This document shows, piece by piece, positions 11,970 to 25,400 of a stretch of DNA of 64,000 nucleotides. A model generated the notes under the pieces. It saw only the letters and a list, made by a program, of their open reading frames with translations, made no database searches and was not told where the DNA came from. The position numbers were made by a program, and so were the translations under genes. Origin of the DNA: Proales similis (lineage: Eukaryota; Rotifera; Eurotatoria; Ploima; Proalidae); assembly GCA_019059635.1 (NCBI GenBank), contig JAGVRJ010000006.1, forward strand, positions 2,046,001-2,110,000, written 5' to 3'. Numbering within the stretch: the stretch's first letter is position 1; every line of letters starts with the position of its first letter.

Positions 11970-12719
11970 AAGCGGCTGACTAGTTGATCTCTCAGCTCTC
12001 TCTAAACCCTCTTCAGTTTTGGTCTCTTTCTCGTTGCAGCCGTTCCTAACCAGTACGAATGAATTTTCTTCTTTTAATATTTAATTCGCTCATTTCTACA
12101 TAAACCATGAGCAAATATGAACGCGATGAATCTCAAAATCGTTGAGTTGGGGGTCATTGCCCAATTCTCATTTCTGCTCGTTCATTTATTTGTCTCAATT
12201 CTTTGAGACTAGGTGGGGCGCGAGCGGTGTGTGCGTGTGTGTGCTCAATCAGCTCCTCTCGTCGTTGAAGCCTCTCGAGACTGAACACGCTTGTGAGTGA
12301 GCGAACGAGCAAGCAAGCGGTCAGCTTATTCTAATTTGCAAGGCCAGTCGGGCTAGTTTGTTTTTGGTTGTTCAAACAATTCACTCTACGCTTCTCTATT
12401 GGATCTTGACGGTCGGCTTAGCCGCAAGCAAACCAATTCGCGCAAAATTTGTGTCTGAGTGTGACTCGTTTGTCTGCACAAGAGATAATAACTGGCTGGC
12501 AGGGGGTCGTTCGACCAGAGCAATTATTTGATGTGTCATTTTGCAACGGCCACGTTCACCTATTTTCTCGCGTCCTCATAATCCGTGGCCTTTTTTGCCG
12601 GCCACCGTTATTCCCTCTCCATCTTTTTCTATCTTTCTCTCTCTTCCGCTTGCTCTCTTAAGCCAATTTTCTCTTCGAGTCTTTTAGAGCCAATAATGCG
12701 CTTGGGATGATACTCATTT

Positions 12720-15700
12720 ATGTCTGGTGTTGATAAAAAAACGAGCAAGTATAGCAAGATCATTAGATCTCCTATGCTTAAGCGCGGCAATTTCAAGTCA
12801 TCAGGAGAGAGCTCAGCATCGATGAAGAGCAGCGAAGGATCGACTGCGAAGAAAACGCTTCTCATTCGCGCCAACCGGTCGACACTGGGCGCAGGCGAGG
12901 AGCTCGAGCGCACGTTCGACAATTCGTCGACATTTTCCAAAACGCCCGACTCGAGCAGCGGCAACTGGTCGGCCATGAGCGACATTCGCGCTCGCTCAGG
13001 CGGCAAGACAAACGAGGGAAGCGTGGGCACTCTGGGCGATAGTGATCACGAGGCGCTGGAATCGAGCGTTACATGCGCAAGTGGAGCTGGCCTGGAGGCC
13101 GACGAGTCGCCCGACGACGACATGGACAGCGCTCTTCTCAGCCTACACATGAACGACTCGGTGGACGAATACTATTTGGACAAGAACGACCAGAACTACG
13201 TTCGGAAGCGTCTGCGCACATTTGTGGCCACCACTTTGCACAACGAACGCGTCTACCTTAACAAGCTCACTCAGCTGCTCAACTTCAAGCAGTACCTTGA
13301 GCAGAGCCTGCCCGGCTCCCAAGCGGACATAAACGTTCTGTTCTCCGGCATACATCAAATCTACACCACGCACGACATAGTCGCCTCCAAGCTGAAAGAA
13401 TACTTGGACTCGTTTGACGACGATCTAAACTCGTCCAGTCTGAAGGAGGCGTTCTTGTCCAGCGCTCTTCAACTGTTGGTCAACATCATGGAGCTCAGTT
13501 TTCCGGTCTATCTCGAATTTCTCAAAAACTACTCTAAATCAATGACAATACTGAACAAGCTGGAGAACACTCAAACGCACGTGCGTTTGAGCACATGCGA
13601 GTCGCACTACATTCAATTAATAAAGCAGAACGAGCGCGGCGGCGACAAGGCCAGCAACGACCCGTACAATCTCTACTACAACGATCGCGAGGACGAAAAG
13701 TTTGACATAAGTCGAATATTTGCCGAGGACATTCTGCGACGACCTACCAAGCTGTTTGAGTTCACCCACAGTCTCAAAGAAGAGTGCATGCTGGCGAGCA
13801 GAGAGCTGCCGCCCGAGTCGTGCGCTTCGCTTCAGTCCAGCATCCGCGGCCTGTTTGAAAACGCCGATTCAAAATCGTTGCGCGAGAAGGTCTTTGACGA
13901 AATCAACCGCAACATAATGCCCAAGGAGATTCGAAAGCACGAGGACGTGGTCGAGTTGTTTGAGAGCACGGACGTGAAAAAGCTGCGGCACCTCATTTTG
14001 TACGGTGACTGTCTGGTCTGCTGCAAGCTGAAAAAGTAAATTCATTTTTCAAACTTGAACTTTCAAACTCTTGTCAATCGATCGCTCATTGCTTAATCGA
14101 CCGCCAGAGACCGAGCCCATCTCAAATGGTACATAAAAATCGATCAACTCGAAGCGCTGCTCGACGAATACAAATGGTCAGAGAGGTCTGAGCGAGAGCG
14201 CGAGATTCACAATCTGAGACAGGAGGTGTTGTCACTGCGCGGCGACCTCAGGCGACAGACCGAAGAAAAGAGCTCGTCCAAGAGCCAGTTGAAAATCAAA
14301 AAGAAACTTGCCGAACAGGAGAACGTACTTGCCATCAAGTCGTCGCGTCTAAAGCTAATTGTGCGCACCTCGCAGCCGTCCTCGTCGTCCAACTCGTCAA
14401 GTCCGTCGTACTCGGCGACAAGTCACTTTTTGAACAGTCCGGCGCTGGCCGCGTTCAGCCACTCGATGAACAACCTGACGCAGAACATCAGTCCCAAGTC
14501 GTCGGTCAATTCCCAGAATTCGAGCGCCGCCAACTCAGCCCAATCACACGTGCTCTTGTTCACGTCCGAATTCGAGAGAAACGCCTGGCTCGAGGAGATC
14601 AACGGTGCCATTCATGCGTGTAAGCTGCCTAGCCTGCGACTGTGCACTCAATGTTCTCATTCAATTTGAATTTTTCAAGTCAAAGCGCGCAAAACTTCAC
14701 TCCAAGTGAACCATGCCGACATCGAGTCTCGAGTCAATTTGCTTAAGGTAACAATTTTTCAAATTGGCCTTTGTCTCCGCGGCTCTGACCGCTCGCTTTG
14801 AAGAAAATCGAAACAGCACCCAAAGCAGTGACCAGCTCGTGTACCGGGTCGTTAGAATTGACCATCAAACACATTGACTCGTTGCCACAGCCCAATCGTG
14901 AGCCGCTTTTCTCCATTCACTACTCACTAGAACTTACGCAAACCGACGTATCGCGTTTCACTAGGCGTGTCAGTGGCTGTCGAGCTCAAATCGTGCGGAT
15001 CATATTTACAGGTTGCTCAGACGGCGTTCACTGAGATGAGCGAGCATCCGATCTGGAACGAGAAATTCAATTTGGAGCTTCAGTGCGTCGACGCGTTGCG
15101 CATAATTCTCTACAGTCTGAGCAACGGCAAGCCGCTAGCGCTCTCGAGCCAAGAGCTCAAGGTATTAGTCGCTTTTCAAGTTTAAGCGTCTCGTGTAACT
15201 GATTAGGAAAAATAAATAGATCGATTCTGAATTTGGCCTGAACAGAACGAGCTCGGTGAAACTGAAGAACGGCACCAACATTCACATGGAGTTGAGATTT
15301 TTGTCGCCGAAGAAAACCATCACCAGGCGGCGAACGCGCAACCGAAACGACATATTCGGCGGCAATCTGACCGAGCTGCTTCAGTAAGCGATCGCTTCCT
15401 ACTTGCTTGCCTAACGGCTCGCCTAATTGGCCGTCGTGTTCGTTGTGTTAGACGCGAGAACGCGAAAATTCCACGCATTCTAAGAGACTGCGTCGAAGTG
15501 ATCGAGACGAGAGGCATTGACGAGGTCGGCATCTACCGTGTGTCTTCCGTGGTCGGCGAAGTTCATCGCATGAAAGAGCTCTATTCGAAAAGTAAACAGT
15601 TCTCTTTTGACACTCGAATTGGGCGCTTATTAATGAGTGATGGTGGTGGTCGTCGTCTTTGTCTAGATCCGAACCAAGCGCTTCAAGAGCTGCGCCAGAA

Positions 15701-16253
15701 AAGCCCGCATCTGTCGGCCAACTTGTTGAAACTTTATCTCAGAGAGCTTCCTGAACCCTTGTTCACATCGCATCTTTACAAACACTTCATGAACGTGCTC
15801 AGCTGTCAATTGGCCGAATTCCGCAACATTGAACTGTGCCAAGTGTTCGAGCAGCTGCCCGACAGCAATAGGACAGTGATTCTGTTTATTTTATCGCATC
15901 TACTCAATATTGCCGCTCACTCGGACAAGAACATGATGGGCCTGCAGAACTTGTGCACCTTATTCGGTCCGACGCTGATGAAGCTGTCGCCGAGAGAGAA
16001 CGCGCTCGCCGAGGACATGAACAAAGAGATCAGGGAGAGCATGCAGCAAGCGCAGGTCTTGTTCTACTTGCTGCAGCTTCACTTGGAAGATAAGCTCACG
16101 CCAGACGCGCCATCTTCACGTGACTCGCCCTTGCCGTCGTCAAGTGGCTCGCAACCTGATAACAACAGCATGAGCAGCCCTCGTCGTCGTCCGAACGCGC
16201 CCACTGACTCCAACAACAATCGACTTATATCAAACGTTCAAACCGCTCTTTAA
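12720..16253 (+). CDS. ABR: BCR/ABR-type RhoGEF-RhoGAP (DH-PH-C2-RhoGAP)
   Basis: Dual regulator of Rho-family GTPases: a DH-PH pair that promotes exchange and a GAP that stimulates hydrolysis. First exon (12720 to about 14037) has a 140-aa Ser-rich leader, then the DH domain starting RKRLRTFVATTLHNERVYLN and ending HLILYGDCLVCCK. The PH domain is split by introns, with a long Ser-rich insert (about 14380-14530) before LLFTSEFERNAWLEEINGA. C2: LELTIKHIDSLPQPNREPLF, HPIWNEKFNLELQ, LRIILYSLSNGKPLAL. RhoGAP (15450-16090): IPRILRDCVEVIETRGIDEV, GIYRVSSVVGEV with the arginine finger, LLKLYLRELPEPLFT, NMMGLQNLCTLFGPTLM. This domain order is unique to BCR/ABR. The BCR N-terminal coiled-coil/kinase region is not visible, so ABR-like, unless carried by unseen upstream exons. 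Confidence 0.9.
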
Positions 16254-17840
16254 ATTCACTTCTTCTCCCGTGTATCATATTTTGAACAAATCGCAAACAC
16301 TTTGCCCTTTTTCCCGCTGCTGTTGCTGCTGCTACCGCCGCCGCCGCAGCCGCTGTCGACGCCTCGATCTAAATTCGATGCTCGCTCGACCTAACTAGAC
16401 TTGTGTTCAATAATAATGGAACCGTTTCTATATATAATTGTATTTTCACATTTCTTTTGTGTGTTTATAACTCGATGGAAGAACATCCAGAGCCAGATTG
16501 AATGGCACCGCCAACCACAGCCCACTTAGGGCAATGAGTTGATGCGGATTCAAAATGAAATGACATCAAAATTGAATTAATTTCTCGTAAATCGCCCTGT
16601 TTTCTCAATTTTCTTGTTCACGCTATTTGAACAATGTTTTAAATTTGTTGCTGTTTTAACTGTTGTTGACGAAAGAAAAACGTTATTGCTCTGTTTCAAT
16701 TTATGTCGTACACGTATGTCAAATAAACTTCTATCGCCACGTAGATCGAGATTAGAGGCAGGCCGTCTTGCAAAGGTGAATCGAACCTGCCAAGCGAGCT
16801 CAAGCAAAAAGACAGTGAGAGAGAGAGAGAGCGGGCGGGCCAAAAGATAAAAAAAAAAGAGAAAAATCGAGTGTATGACGTAATCGAGTTTTGAACTTAG
16901 CTGGGCGACAAATGGGTCTATTAAGCCGCAAATTATGAGCAACGCTAGACAATTACTGAATCGTATGATTGAAACTGACGTCAGCTGTGAGATTTTCCCT
17001 TTTTTTTTCTTATTTGTTGTTCGCCATCGCTTGTTCCTTAATCAGTTGGCGCTTGCCAATTTCGGCTAGTCACATCCGCCACTTATGCTGAAGGCAGCAA
17101 GCCGGTGTGTGTGTGGGCGAGCCTGTTTAAATTAAGCAAAAAACAAGCTGTGTCTGATTCCAACCGAATAATAGTTTGTGTGCCTGAGTATGTGTCCCTC
17201 TCTCTCTCTCTTTCTCGGTCTATTTTCCATCGCAACTTGCCAAGCTCAGTTCGTTCATAATTTGGCTTCTCTCATGCAAACGGTTCTCTTCAGCTATTTG
17301 CTAATGTGCGCGCTTGGAGACCGTTTTCATTTTATTCTTGCTTGCATAATTCTTACATCGCGGCATCCATGCCACGAGCACAACCATTGTCGTCCCGATT
17401 TAATCGCCTTGCAGTTGCAATCTCGCCACCGCGTTCTTGACTACAGCGGCATATCGATTCACACAATCGAGAGCGATGACGAATTTTCAACCATTCCCGC
17501 CCTTGGCATCTCATTTCGCATTTTTTAATCAACTGCCTCTCCTCTCTGCCTCTCTTGTCGCTTTCAGTCTTCATTTTCGCCTTCTCTGCCTCTTGTTCTT
17601 AACCTCCTCGTTTCCAATTTAATAATTTCTCGTTTAAACGGTCCTATACGGCCGTTACGTTCATTTTGATTGAATATCTTTTTTTTTAAGTCCGCGTCCT
17701 GATTGGCTGGGACCAAAATTATGGATCAAGCATGAATTGCTTGAGAACAGAAGGGTCCTAAATGTTTTAATTCTTTTCTTGCCGTTTGTAGGCTATCGTC
17801 AGCAACGCTTGAAAGGCCAGCAACAAGACGAAGCGAAGGA
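16254..17840. other. Intergenic region, 1.6 kb
   Basis: Begins with the 3' flank of the RhoGEF/GAP gene, including a (CTG/CCG)n-like triplet stretch near 16318-16360. It also holds a GA microsatellite (16816-16831), a (GT)n patch near 17107, and C/T-rich sequence (17194-17215). An open frame at 17178-17528 has an odd composition and no recognisable domain; I do not call it a gene. Confidence 0.6.
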
Positions 17841-18983
17841 ATGAGCCAGCAGAGTGTGAAATGTTTGATGATCGGCGAGGCTGGCGTCGGCAAAACGTCT
17901 TTTCTCAGCAAATTTCCCAGCTCGCAAATGGTTGACGACGATCACGAGAGTGAAAGGACCTACAAGGAGACATTCATGATCCCGACGTTTAACGATCGCC
18001 TCGAATCGGTCATGATCGAGGTCGACAATGTGGACATTACGCTGCAAACGTATCTTTGTGACGAGGCTCTGACAATCAACGACAAGCCAATTCAGTCAAA
18101 GGACATAATCGCCACGGACGCTTATCAAGTGATAGTCTTGTGCTTTGACGTAAACGAGCCGCATTCTTTCGAGCTGGTGAAATCCAAATGGAAAGTGGAT
18201 TTAAAGCGAAACAGCAGACAGAGACACAAGTTCTTGCTACTTGCGCTGCGCTGCGAAACGGCCGAATGCGCTGACAAGTCGAAAAAGTCGGGCCGCAAAG
18301 ACTCAATCAGCTCAAACTCGTCGAGGCGAAAGCTAGACGCCAAACGACGAGCAAGAACCAACTCCGAGACGGAGCTTCATCAATCCATTCCGATCGCTGC
18401 ATATAAAAAATTCGCTCGTCAAATCGGCTCGGCCGGCCTGGTCAGAGCGAGAGGAGACCTCAAAAGTGACGAATCTCATGCGGAGAACATAAAAACTTAC
18501 GAACAGTTCACAAAGGGCGTGTTGACGGCACTCGAGACGACAAAAAAAAAGGTCGGCGTCGAGCTGGCTGAACGTGCCGAAACGAGCAAAGCAAGCCGAC
18601 TGACTCGATCGCTGACAATGCCATTGAACAGAATCAGGCGCAACAAGAGCAAACAGCTGATCGAAACGCCCATGTATGACGGTGAGGTGTACGAAATGAG
18701 CGAGATAAAGCGTGACAACATGTCTGAAATGAATGTGGCCCACATAAATGGTCGTGACTGCAACGAGAAGGAAAGACGAACGGTCAAGAACAAGCTGAGC
18801 AAAATGATCATCAACTTGGGCACCAACTTGGTCACGTGCGGCACAAACAGATCGAGAAAGCTTCCCGAATGGAACGATTTTGATGACATGAACACGCCAG
18901 CAGCAAACAATCGGCTGGCGTTCGACCACGGCTCGTTTCATTCGATGACTCTGGTCGAGCACGAGGAGGCCCAAGTTGCTTAA
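17841..18983 (+). CDS. Atypical Rho-like GTPase with degenerate nucleotide-binding motifs
   Basis: Single exon, 380 aa. The N-terminal 190 residues align by eye with Rho GTPases: VKCLMIGEAGVGKTSFL (intact P-loop, residues 12-20), a switch-I-like FMIPTFNDRLESV, then AYQVIVLCFDVNEPHSFELV and SKWKVDL, matching the Rho segment that precedes the G4 loop. But the G3 motif (DTAGQE) is replaced by YLCDEA, and the G4 motif (TKxD) by LRCE. A basic/Ser-rich insert (about residues 150-180) separates this from KKFARQIGSAGLVRARG, in the place of the Rho insert/G5 region. The C-terminal 150 residues are basic and lack a CaaX box (ends EEAQVA). GTP hydrolysis looks impaired or absent, so it probably acts as a scaffold or as a constitutively nucleotide-bound switch; this is inference. 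Confidence 0.75.
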   Translation: MSQQSVKCLMIGEAGVGKTSFLSKFPSSQMVDDDHESERTYKETFMIPTFNDRLESVMIEVDNVDITLQTYLCDEALTINDKPIQSKDIIATDAYQVIVLCFDVNEPHSFELVKSKWKVDLKRNSRQRHKFLLLALRCETAECADKSKKSGRKDSISSNSSRRKLDAKRRARTNSETELHQSIPIAAYKKFARQIGSAGLVRARGDLKSDESHAENIKTYEQFTKGVLTALETTKKKVGVELAERAETSKASRLTRSLTMPLNRIRRNKSKQLIETPMYDGEVYEMSEIKRDNMSEMNVAHINGRDCNEKERRTVKNKLSKMIINLGTNLVTCGTNRSRKLPEWNDFDDMNTPAANNRLAFDHGSFHSMTLVEHEEAQVA

Positions 18984-19403
18984 ACTTCAGATACAAATCA
19001 ATCAGCCAATCAATCAATTAGCCGTCTTTGTTACACGAGCGCTGCAAATGATGCCCTGTGCCTGATGTAGCTGCCGCCCTGACCGTGTAATGATTCAACC
19101 CAAGTTGCAAATGAGTGTATTTTATCCAAATTCGCGATTCTTTCTAACGCGCTTAATCAGAACGCTTAAGCTTGAAATTTGTTTGTTTTTATTCAAACAA
19201 CAAGCCGTCGTTTGAGGGCTCAATAAAAGAAAACAGAATTAAAATAGACAAGAAAAATGCTGCAGATCCTTATGGCCACTTGCTCTACCAAAGGTGCGTG
19301 TCTGTTTCAACCGGCGAATCGAACGAGAGTAGCTCGACTCCGTTGACATCACTGTCTGCGTTGCTGCTTTTGTTCTATGAGCGGAAAACAAGTGATTAGC
19401 CGA
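18984..19403. other. Convergent 3' flanks
   Basis: Gap between the convergent Rho-like and ABCA genes. AATAAA-type polyadenylation signals can be read on the plus strand (near 19222). No coding sequence is supported here. Confidence 0.5.
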
Positions 19404-22400
19404 TTAGAGTTCGAGCCGAGCACGAAATTTGCCATGAATTACTTTAGACGAGCGAGAAGCATTCGACGAGCTTGAGGGCGAGTTTGAGTTATGACTAGAG
19501 CGCTGCGATATGTCAATCAGGTCCGAATCGGCAAGCAAAGTGGCTTCATTGTGTAGCTCGTTGCCGCTATCTTCGTCGTGGTCGTTTATTGGAAATTGAC
19601 TCGACTTCCTTCTGTTGTTCCTCTCTTGTTTCTTCATCTGCAAAAGCGTGTATTCGCGCACAAAGTTTATGAAAACATTGTCGAGCGTGTTCTGGCTCAG
19701 CGAGTAGTCGGCAATGTTCAGGCCGAGCTTGTTGAGTTCAATTAGCTTGTGGACACGACCAAGGCTGTAGATCACTTTGCCGCTTCGGTCGGTTGGAGTT
19801 GGCAGTTCGACTTGAAACACGTTGTTGAACGTTCGCTCTTTGAGTTTGCACTCGGCGCTGATTTTCTTCCTCAACTCGCCGAGCAGTAGGTTCACATAGC
19901 GATTGGCGGTGCCTATTGTGTCCGGTTCTTCAACGTCGTCTGCGCCAAGCTTGGCCGACTCTCTTAGCTTCACGGTGAGAGTGTAGCCGTCGCCGAATCG
20001 ACTCTTTAAATGCTGCACACTGCCAAGACACTTGAAGCGACCGTCGACCATAATTGCCAGTCGAGTGCACAGCACTTCGCACTCTTCCATCGAATGAGAC
20101 GTGAGCAAAACTGATTTGTTCTTCTGCTTGGTCAGATTTCTGATCTCGGACCAAAGGCGCCGCTTTGACATCGGGTCCATGCCACTGGTCGGCTCGTCGA
20201 GCAGAATGACGCTCGGGTTGGCAACCAAAGCCACGGCCACCGAAAGCTTGCGCTTGTTTCCCAGACTCAGAGCGCCCACTGGCTTGTTCGCGTACTGAAG
20301 TAGGTCGAGTCGAGTGAACAAATGCTTACAGAGCTCATCCTCCAGCTCGGTTCGAATGCCCTTGAGTCGAGCGAACAGACGCACATGATCTGAGGGCGTC
20401 AGCTCGTCGTACAACGCGTCAAATTGAGGACAGTAGCCAACACTGCTCCAGTAGGACTTTCTCTCTTGTCTGCAGTCGATTATTTTCTCACTAGACCTGA
20501 GTTTCATTAGAATCTGGCCGTGAGTCGGCTCCAGATCGGCAGTGAGCATTTTGAAGGTGGTTGTCTTGCCAGCACCGTTCACTCCGAGTAGACCAAAGCA
20601 TTCGCCTTGCGGAACGCCGAACGAAAGACTTTTCACGGCCATGAATCCAGAACCGCTGCTCTTTCCGATGCCCAGCCAAGCTTTGAACGATTCGAATACT
20701 GTTCGCTGATCGTAGATTTTTCTGATTCGTCTAAGAACGAGCCGCTCGCCCTTGGGAAACGTGCAGCTTTCGACTCGATCGCGTTCTTGGCTCACATCAC
20801 TGTCTTCGTTCAGATCGCATTGAATCGACTCGAATGCTCTGCTCGAACAGCTCAAATAGGAGCCGATTCGCTTGAAAATCTCGTACTCGAGCAGGACAGT
20901 GACAATCATGGACACTGTTCCGATGCAAGCCATGGCCACCAAATTCCTGTAGGTGATGTCCCATTCGAACGGCGAGCGAATCTTGTCCAACTGGCCGGTT
21001 TTCATATAGAACGAGTTGTAGTAGTCGTTGTAGGCAATGTCGATCAGACCTCGGCCGAGACAGTAAGGCGGGAATATGAGAAATAGGATCTTCATGTAAT
21101 CGTAGATGAATTTCAAATCGTCTTGAAACGAAAAGACTTGGAGGAGAAAGCTCGACTCGACGCAAGTGATTCCAGTGAACAAGTTGATCACAATTAGGAA
21201 TATGTAGGCGTTGGACGGCTCCTTGAACAGAAAGCTGAACGGGTACATTAGAGGCGAGACACTCCAGCCGTAGAAGAGAAATAGGAGAATGACCGCCGGA
21301 TAATTGCTTCCTTGAACATAGGCCGGCACGTCGAACAGTTTGAATATGATGATCACACAGGATGCGGGCAGCATGTAGTTGACCATGTCCCAGGCCAAGT
21401 TGGTTATCCAGTACAGCAGAGGATTGAGGCCGGCCATCATTTGAAGGTGAAGCGACTTGTTCGAGCGCTCGTAGACCAGAAATAGAACGAAGCTGGCGTT
21501 GACGAAACTCATCGCCACAATAGTGAATATTGAAATGAGCACGTCCGAGCCTTGTAGAAGGTACTCGGTGCTCAGGTAGTTGTTTGTCTGATTCATCGGA
21601 TGGTTGATTACCGTGATGCCGTACTCGTTCGACTTGAGCACTGCATCGAGATCGCTGGACGTCGGCTCAAGATTGCGTTTGACGTTCGCGCGCAAAATGG
21701 CGTTGTTCATGACGTTCAAGAACACGGGCATCGAATGAAAGCCTTTGTTGTTGTACCAGACTCTTGCCTTGCGATGCTTGACCAAGTTCTGAATGAGGCC
21801 GTACTTGCTCACTTGTTCGGTGTCACAGCGGGCCGCTTCGTTGTCCAAGCTCAGGCCGCCGTAGCGCTTGAGTCGATAGAAATCCGTTGTATACAGATAG
21901 TACTCGCTCTCGTTGGCGCCGCTTATGTTCAGCAGAGTTTCGTGTGTCACGGGTCGAAAAGCGGCCGGCAAATCGAACAGATTTGAACACCTGAAACCGC
22001 TCGAGTCAGACAAACAGTGACAGTCCGGATAGAGTGGACCCTTTAATTCGTGTTCTGCTCCTTTCGCTCGCTTCAAATTTAAATACTCGATGTTGACATC
22101 GGCCAGCGAGTTGAACACTTGGCTGCACGAAGAGCTGCTTTTGGCACCGCCGAAATAGCTCTGATTGTAGCCGTGTTGAGTTGCTTGATCGCAGAACAGC
22201 CGGGAAATGTTCAAGTTCGGGGTGTTCAAAGTGCACGTGGCGCCAACGCCCACCGGCATCTTTAAAGTTTTGATTATTTCTGCGCTCGAAGCGTCGTCAG
22301 ATCGGCTTTTGTTGTAGTCGAGCTGAGAATGCGGCGAGTAGGAATAGGGCATGTAGATGCCCTCTGGTTTGGTCAGATGGTAGAACTGAACGGTGGAGAG

Positions 22401-25400
22401 CTCAAGCGGAGGCAGATCGAGAAATCCTGGCGCTGATAGGGCCACCGTCATCGCAATACAAATGAACAGGGCCGGAAGGACTATTTGGGTCAGAAGGCTC
22501 TTCCAGTTCCTTCTGTTGTAGAGGTAACGTTTCACGATTATACTCTTGAGCTGCTTAAAGTAGAGCTGATAGCCGCTTGCCAGGTCTTGGTAGATATAAT
22601 CGAGGTCATACGACGAACGCGACGAGACGTGTGCCCACTCTCGCTCGGGGTCGAGTCCGTCTCCGTCGTCTGCCTCTTCTTCTTCTTGGTCCTTTTCACA
22701 GTGTTTATCATCGCTGGTTCGCTCGTTCAATTCGTTCGCTTTTATGAATATCTCTTCGAGTGAAACGTCATGGATTCCAAACGAGCTGATGCCAAGCTGA
22801 CGCTTGTTGGCTTCAAGTTCATCAAACAGCTGCCAGTACATCGGATTGGATCGTTCGAGCAGCGGCACCACAAACTCGTACTCGCGCAGTGTCTCTTCTT
22901 TTAGAAAGGCAGTTGGCACAAATTTGTTGATGAAGCGCTCGATCTGATCGCTTTGGCCGCTGTTCTCTGCTCCCACCTGGGTTTCACGCTCTTTCACTAT
23001 CGTCAGGTTATTGCCTTCGCTGAGCACGTTTTTGAGAAACAGGCCCGTTCCACAGCATTGAAGTCTACCGTCGGCGATTATTGCGATGCGGTCGCCGAGC
23101 AGCTCGGCCTCGTCCATGTGATGAGTGCTCAGTATGATGGTTCGGCCGGCTTTGTACTTGAGCAACAGATCCCAAATGGCCCGACGAGCGTATGGATCGA
23201 CGCCGGCAGTTGGCTCGTCCAGGATCACCAGTTTGGCAGCGCCCACAAACGCAATCGCCACACTCAGCTTCCTCTTCATTCCGCCGGACAGTGTGTGCAC
23301 CAGATTGTGGCGCTTGCCGGCCAAGCCCGTGTCCACCAGCATGTTCTCGATCAGCTCATCTATTGAGCTTTCGTTCATTTGCTTTAGTTTGGCGTAGAAT
23401 CTCAAATGCTCTTGGACAGTGAGCTTCTCGAAGAGAATGTTGTGCTGAGGACACACACCGATATTCTTTCTAATCCAGTTGACATCAGTTCGAATATCTC
23501 TTCCGTAGATGTAAGCGTGTCCGCTGGTGGCCGGCAACAGGCCTGTCAAGAGGCTAATTGTGGTCGTCTTGCCAGCGCCGTTGTGGCCCAGAAACGAGGT
23601 GATTTGATTTTCATAAAAGTTCAGCGTCAAGTTGTCAAGAGCCAGTTTAGAATCGCTGTACCGCTTGCTTAGATTCCTTATCGCCACACCCACTTGAAGA
23701 TTTCTAGGCTCTGCTTCGAATAGATGATAATTGAGCTTGCGACGAGTCTGTCCGGCGGATACTGGCGTCTGCTGAAGTAGACTCAGCTGATCCGGCTCAG
23801 TGACGGACAACGAAGGACTGCGACAAGGACTCAAGCGTTCAACTGTTCGCGTTATTCTGCCCAACAGCGACTGCTTTTGGCTCAGGGTGTTGGCATCGTC
23901 GAACCAATAGGACGGCTTGAACGGAAAATTCCACGGCTGAGGGATGCCGTAGCTTGGATTCACGTTTTCAATGTACCATGCGAGAACGATGTAAACTAGG
24001 CAGTCGAAGAGCATGATTTTAATACAGTTCAGGCAGTTGTAAGTGTCGTTCTCGAGCGGCGACTGGTCTATGTTGTGCCACTGAATGCCAGTGCCTCCGT
24101 TCTCGTGAAACGCAATGTACTTGGACCCGATTCCGAACGCGGACGTCGACAAGAGACAAGCGAAAGATTTGGCCCACCAAGAGATGACATCGTGAGCCAC
24201 GTCCTCTCTGATCGAAATGTACATGCACGGCACATAGGAGAGGAAGTAGATGAGGCCCGAGCAAGCAGCGGCCAGCTTGGCTTTGCTGTACATCGAGCTG
24301 ACCAGAAACGTGAAGCAGATCGTAGACACGGCGTAGATCTCCAAAATCAAGAATATCAGCAGCGGGTCGGAATGCGTTAGAATTTTGCCAAAGTGAAGTG
24401 TCAGCGTCACTATGAACATGATTATACTAAACTGAACAAAGTAGGTGATGAACCAAGCGAGCAAATGGACCATATTGTCCAGGCCCATTATTTTCATTAC
24501 TTCTTTGAGGCGCATTTCCTTCTCGTAGACCATCGTCTGGCTCAGCATCGAGACCGTGTAAACGAACGAAATCGACAGACAAAGCGGCATGACGTGCTGG
24601 ATCATCTGGAGGAAGTTGTCTATCATGTAGCAGGGATAAGGCATTTGATTGAGATAGGTGCCGGGCTCGAGCACGGTCCGGTTTGAATGGTAATCGATTA
24701 TGGCCCGATCAATCAAATCCTGAAGCCAGACAAAGCCGAATATGTAGTAGAAATAGTCCCAGTCGCGCGGCGATGGATACCAGTAGCGTTCTCTCACCCG
24801 TTTCGTAGTGTATGTGAACGACGCGTTTTGTCTAATCGTGTACTTCATGTGCTTGTCCAGTCGGTGGTCGGTCGAGTTTTGCAAATCGAATATCACGCTG
24901 GCGATCACCGTCTCGTTGCGGTTGTACGCCTCATTCAGAAAATAGTCGACCAGATCTGGCTCGTTGGCGAATCCCTTGAACAAGTTTAAATTCACTCCGT
25001 TCATCAGCGAGAGCCATGAGCAAGCTGCATTGTCGATCGTGTCGATTTGATCGAGCATTTTCTCCGCGCTCTTCTCTTTCAGCTCTTGCCAGATTTGCCC
25101 CGTCTCCGAGTCGTTCTGGGTGAGATTGAGAGAAAGTTGTCGCAGTGAGTAGACTGTTCTCAGACTCTGGCTTGTATTTTCACTCTTCAAATAGACGCGC
25201 AGAGCCGGGCTTGTTTCGTTTAGCCAACGCCGGAAGAATGTGTTTATATGATCGACGAGCTCAAACGTTGCGTTCGTCTTTCTGATAAGCTCCTGTCGAA
25301 CCACACTTGTGTTGGGAGCGTACAATATTACTGGATTTGAGTAGATCAAGTAGATCAGCAGATTGAGCGATTTAAGCTGGTCAAAGCTCAAATCCAACTC

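Noticed and set aside
16750-16800. tRNA-like T-loop (GGTTCGATTC on the minus strand)
   Set aside because: The arms do not pair and no acceptor stem or anticodon arm can be built around it.
17178-17528. 116-codon open frame with a signal-peptide-like start
   Set aside because: Low-complexity start formed by a CT microsatellite, no domain, and unlike neighbouring coding sequence.
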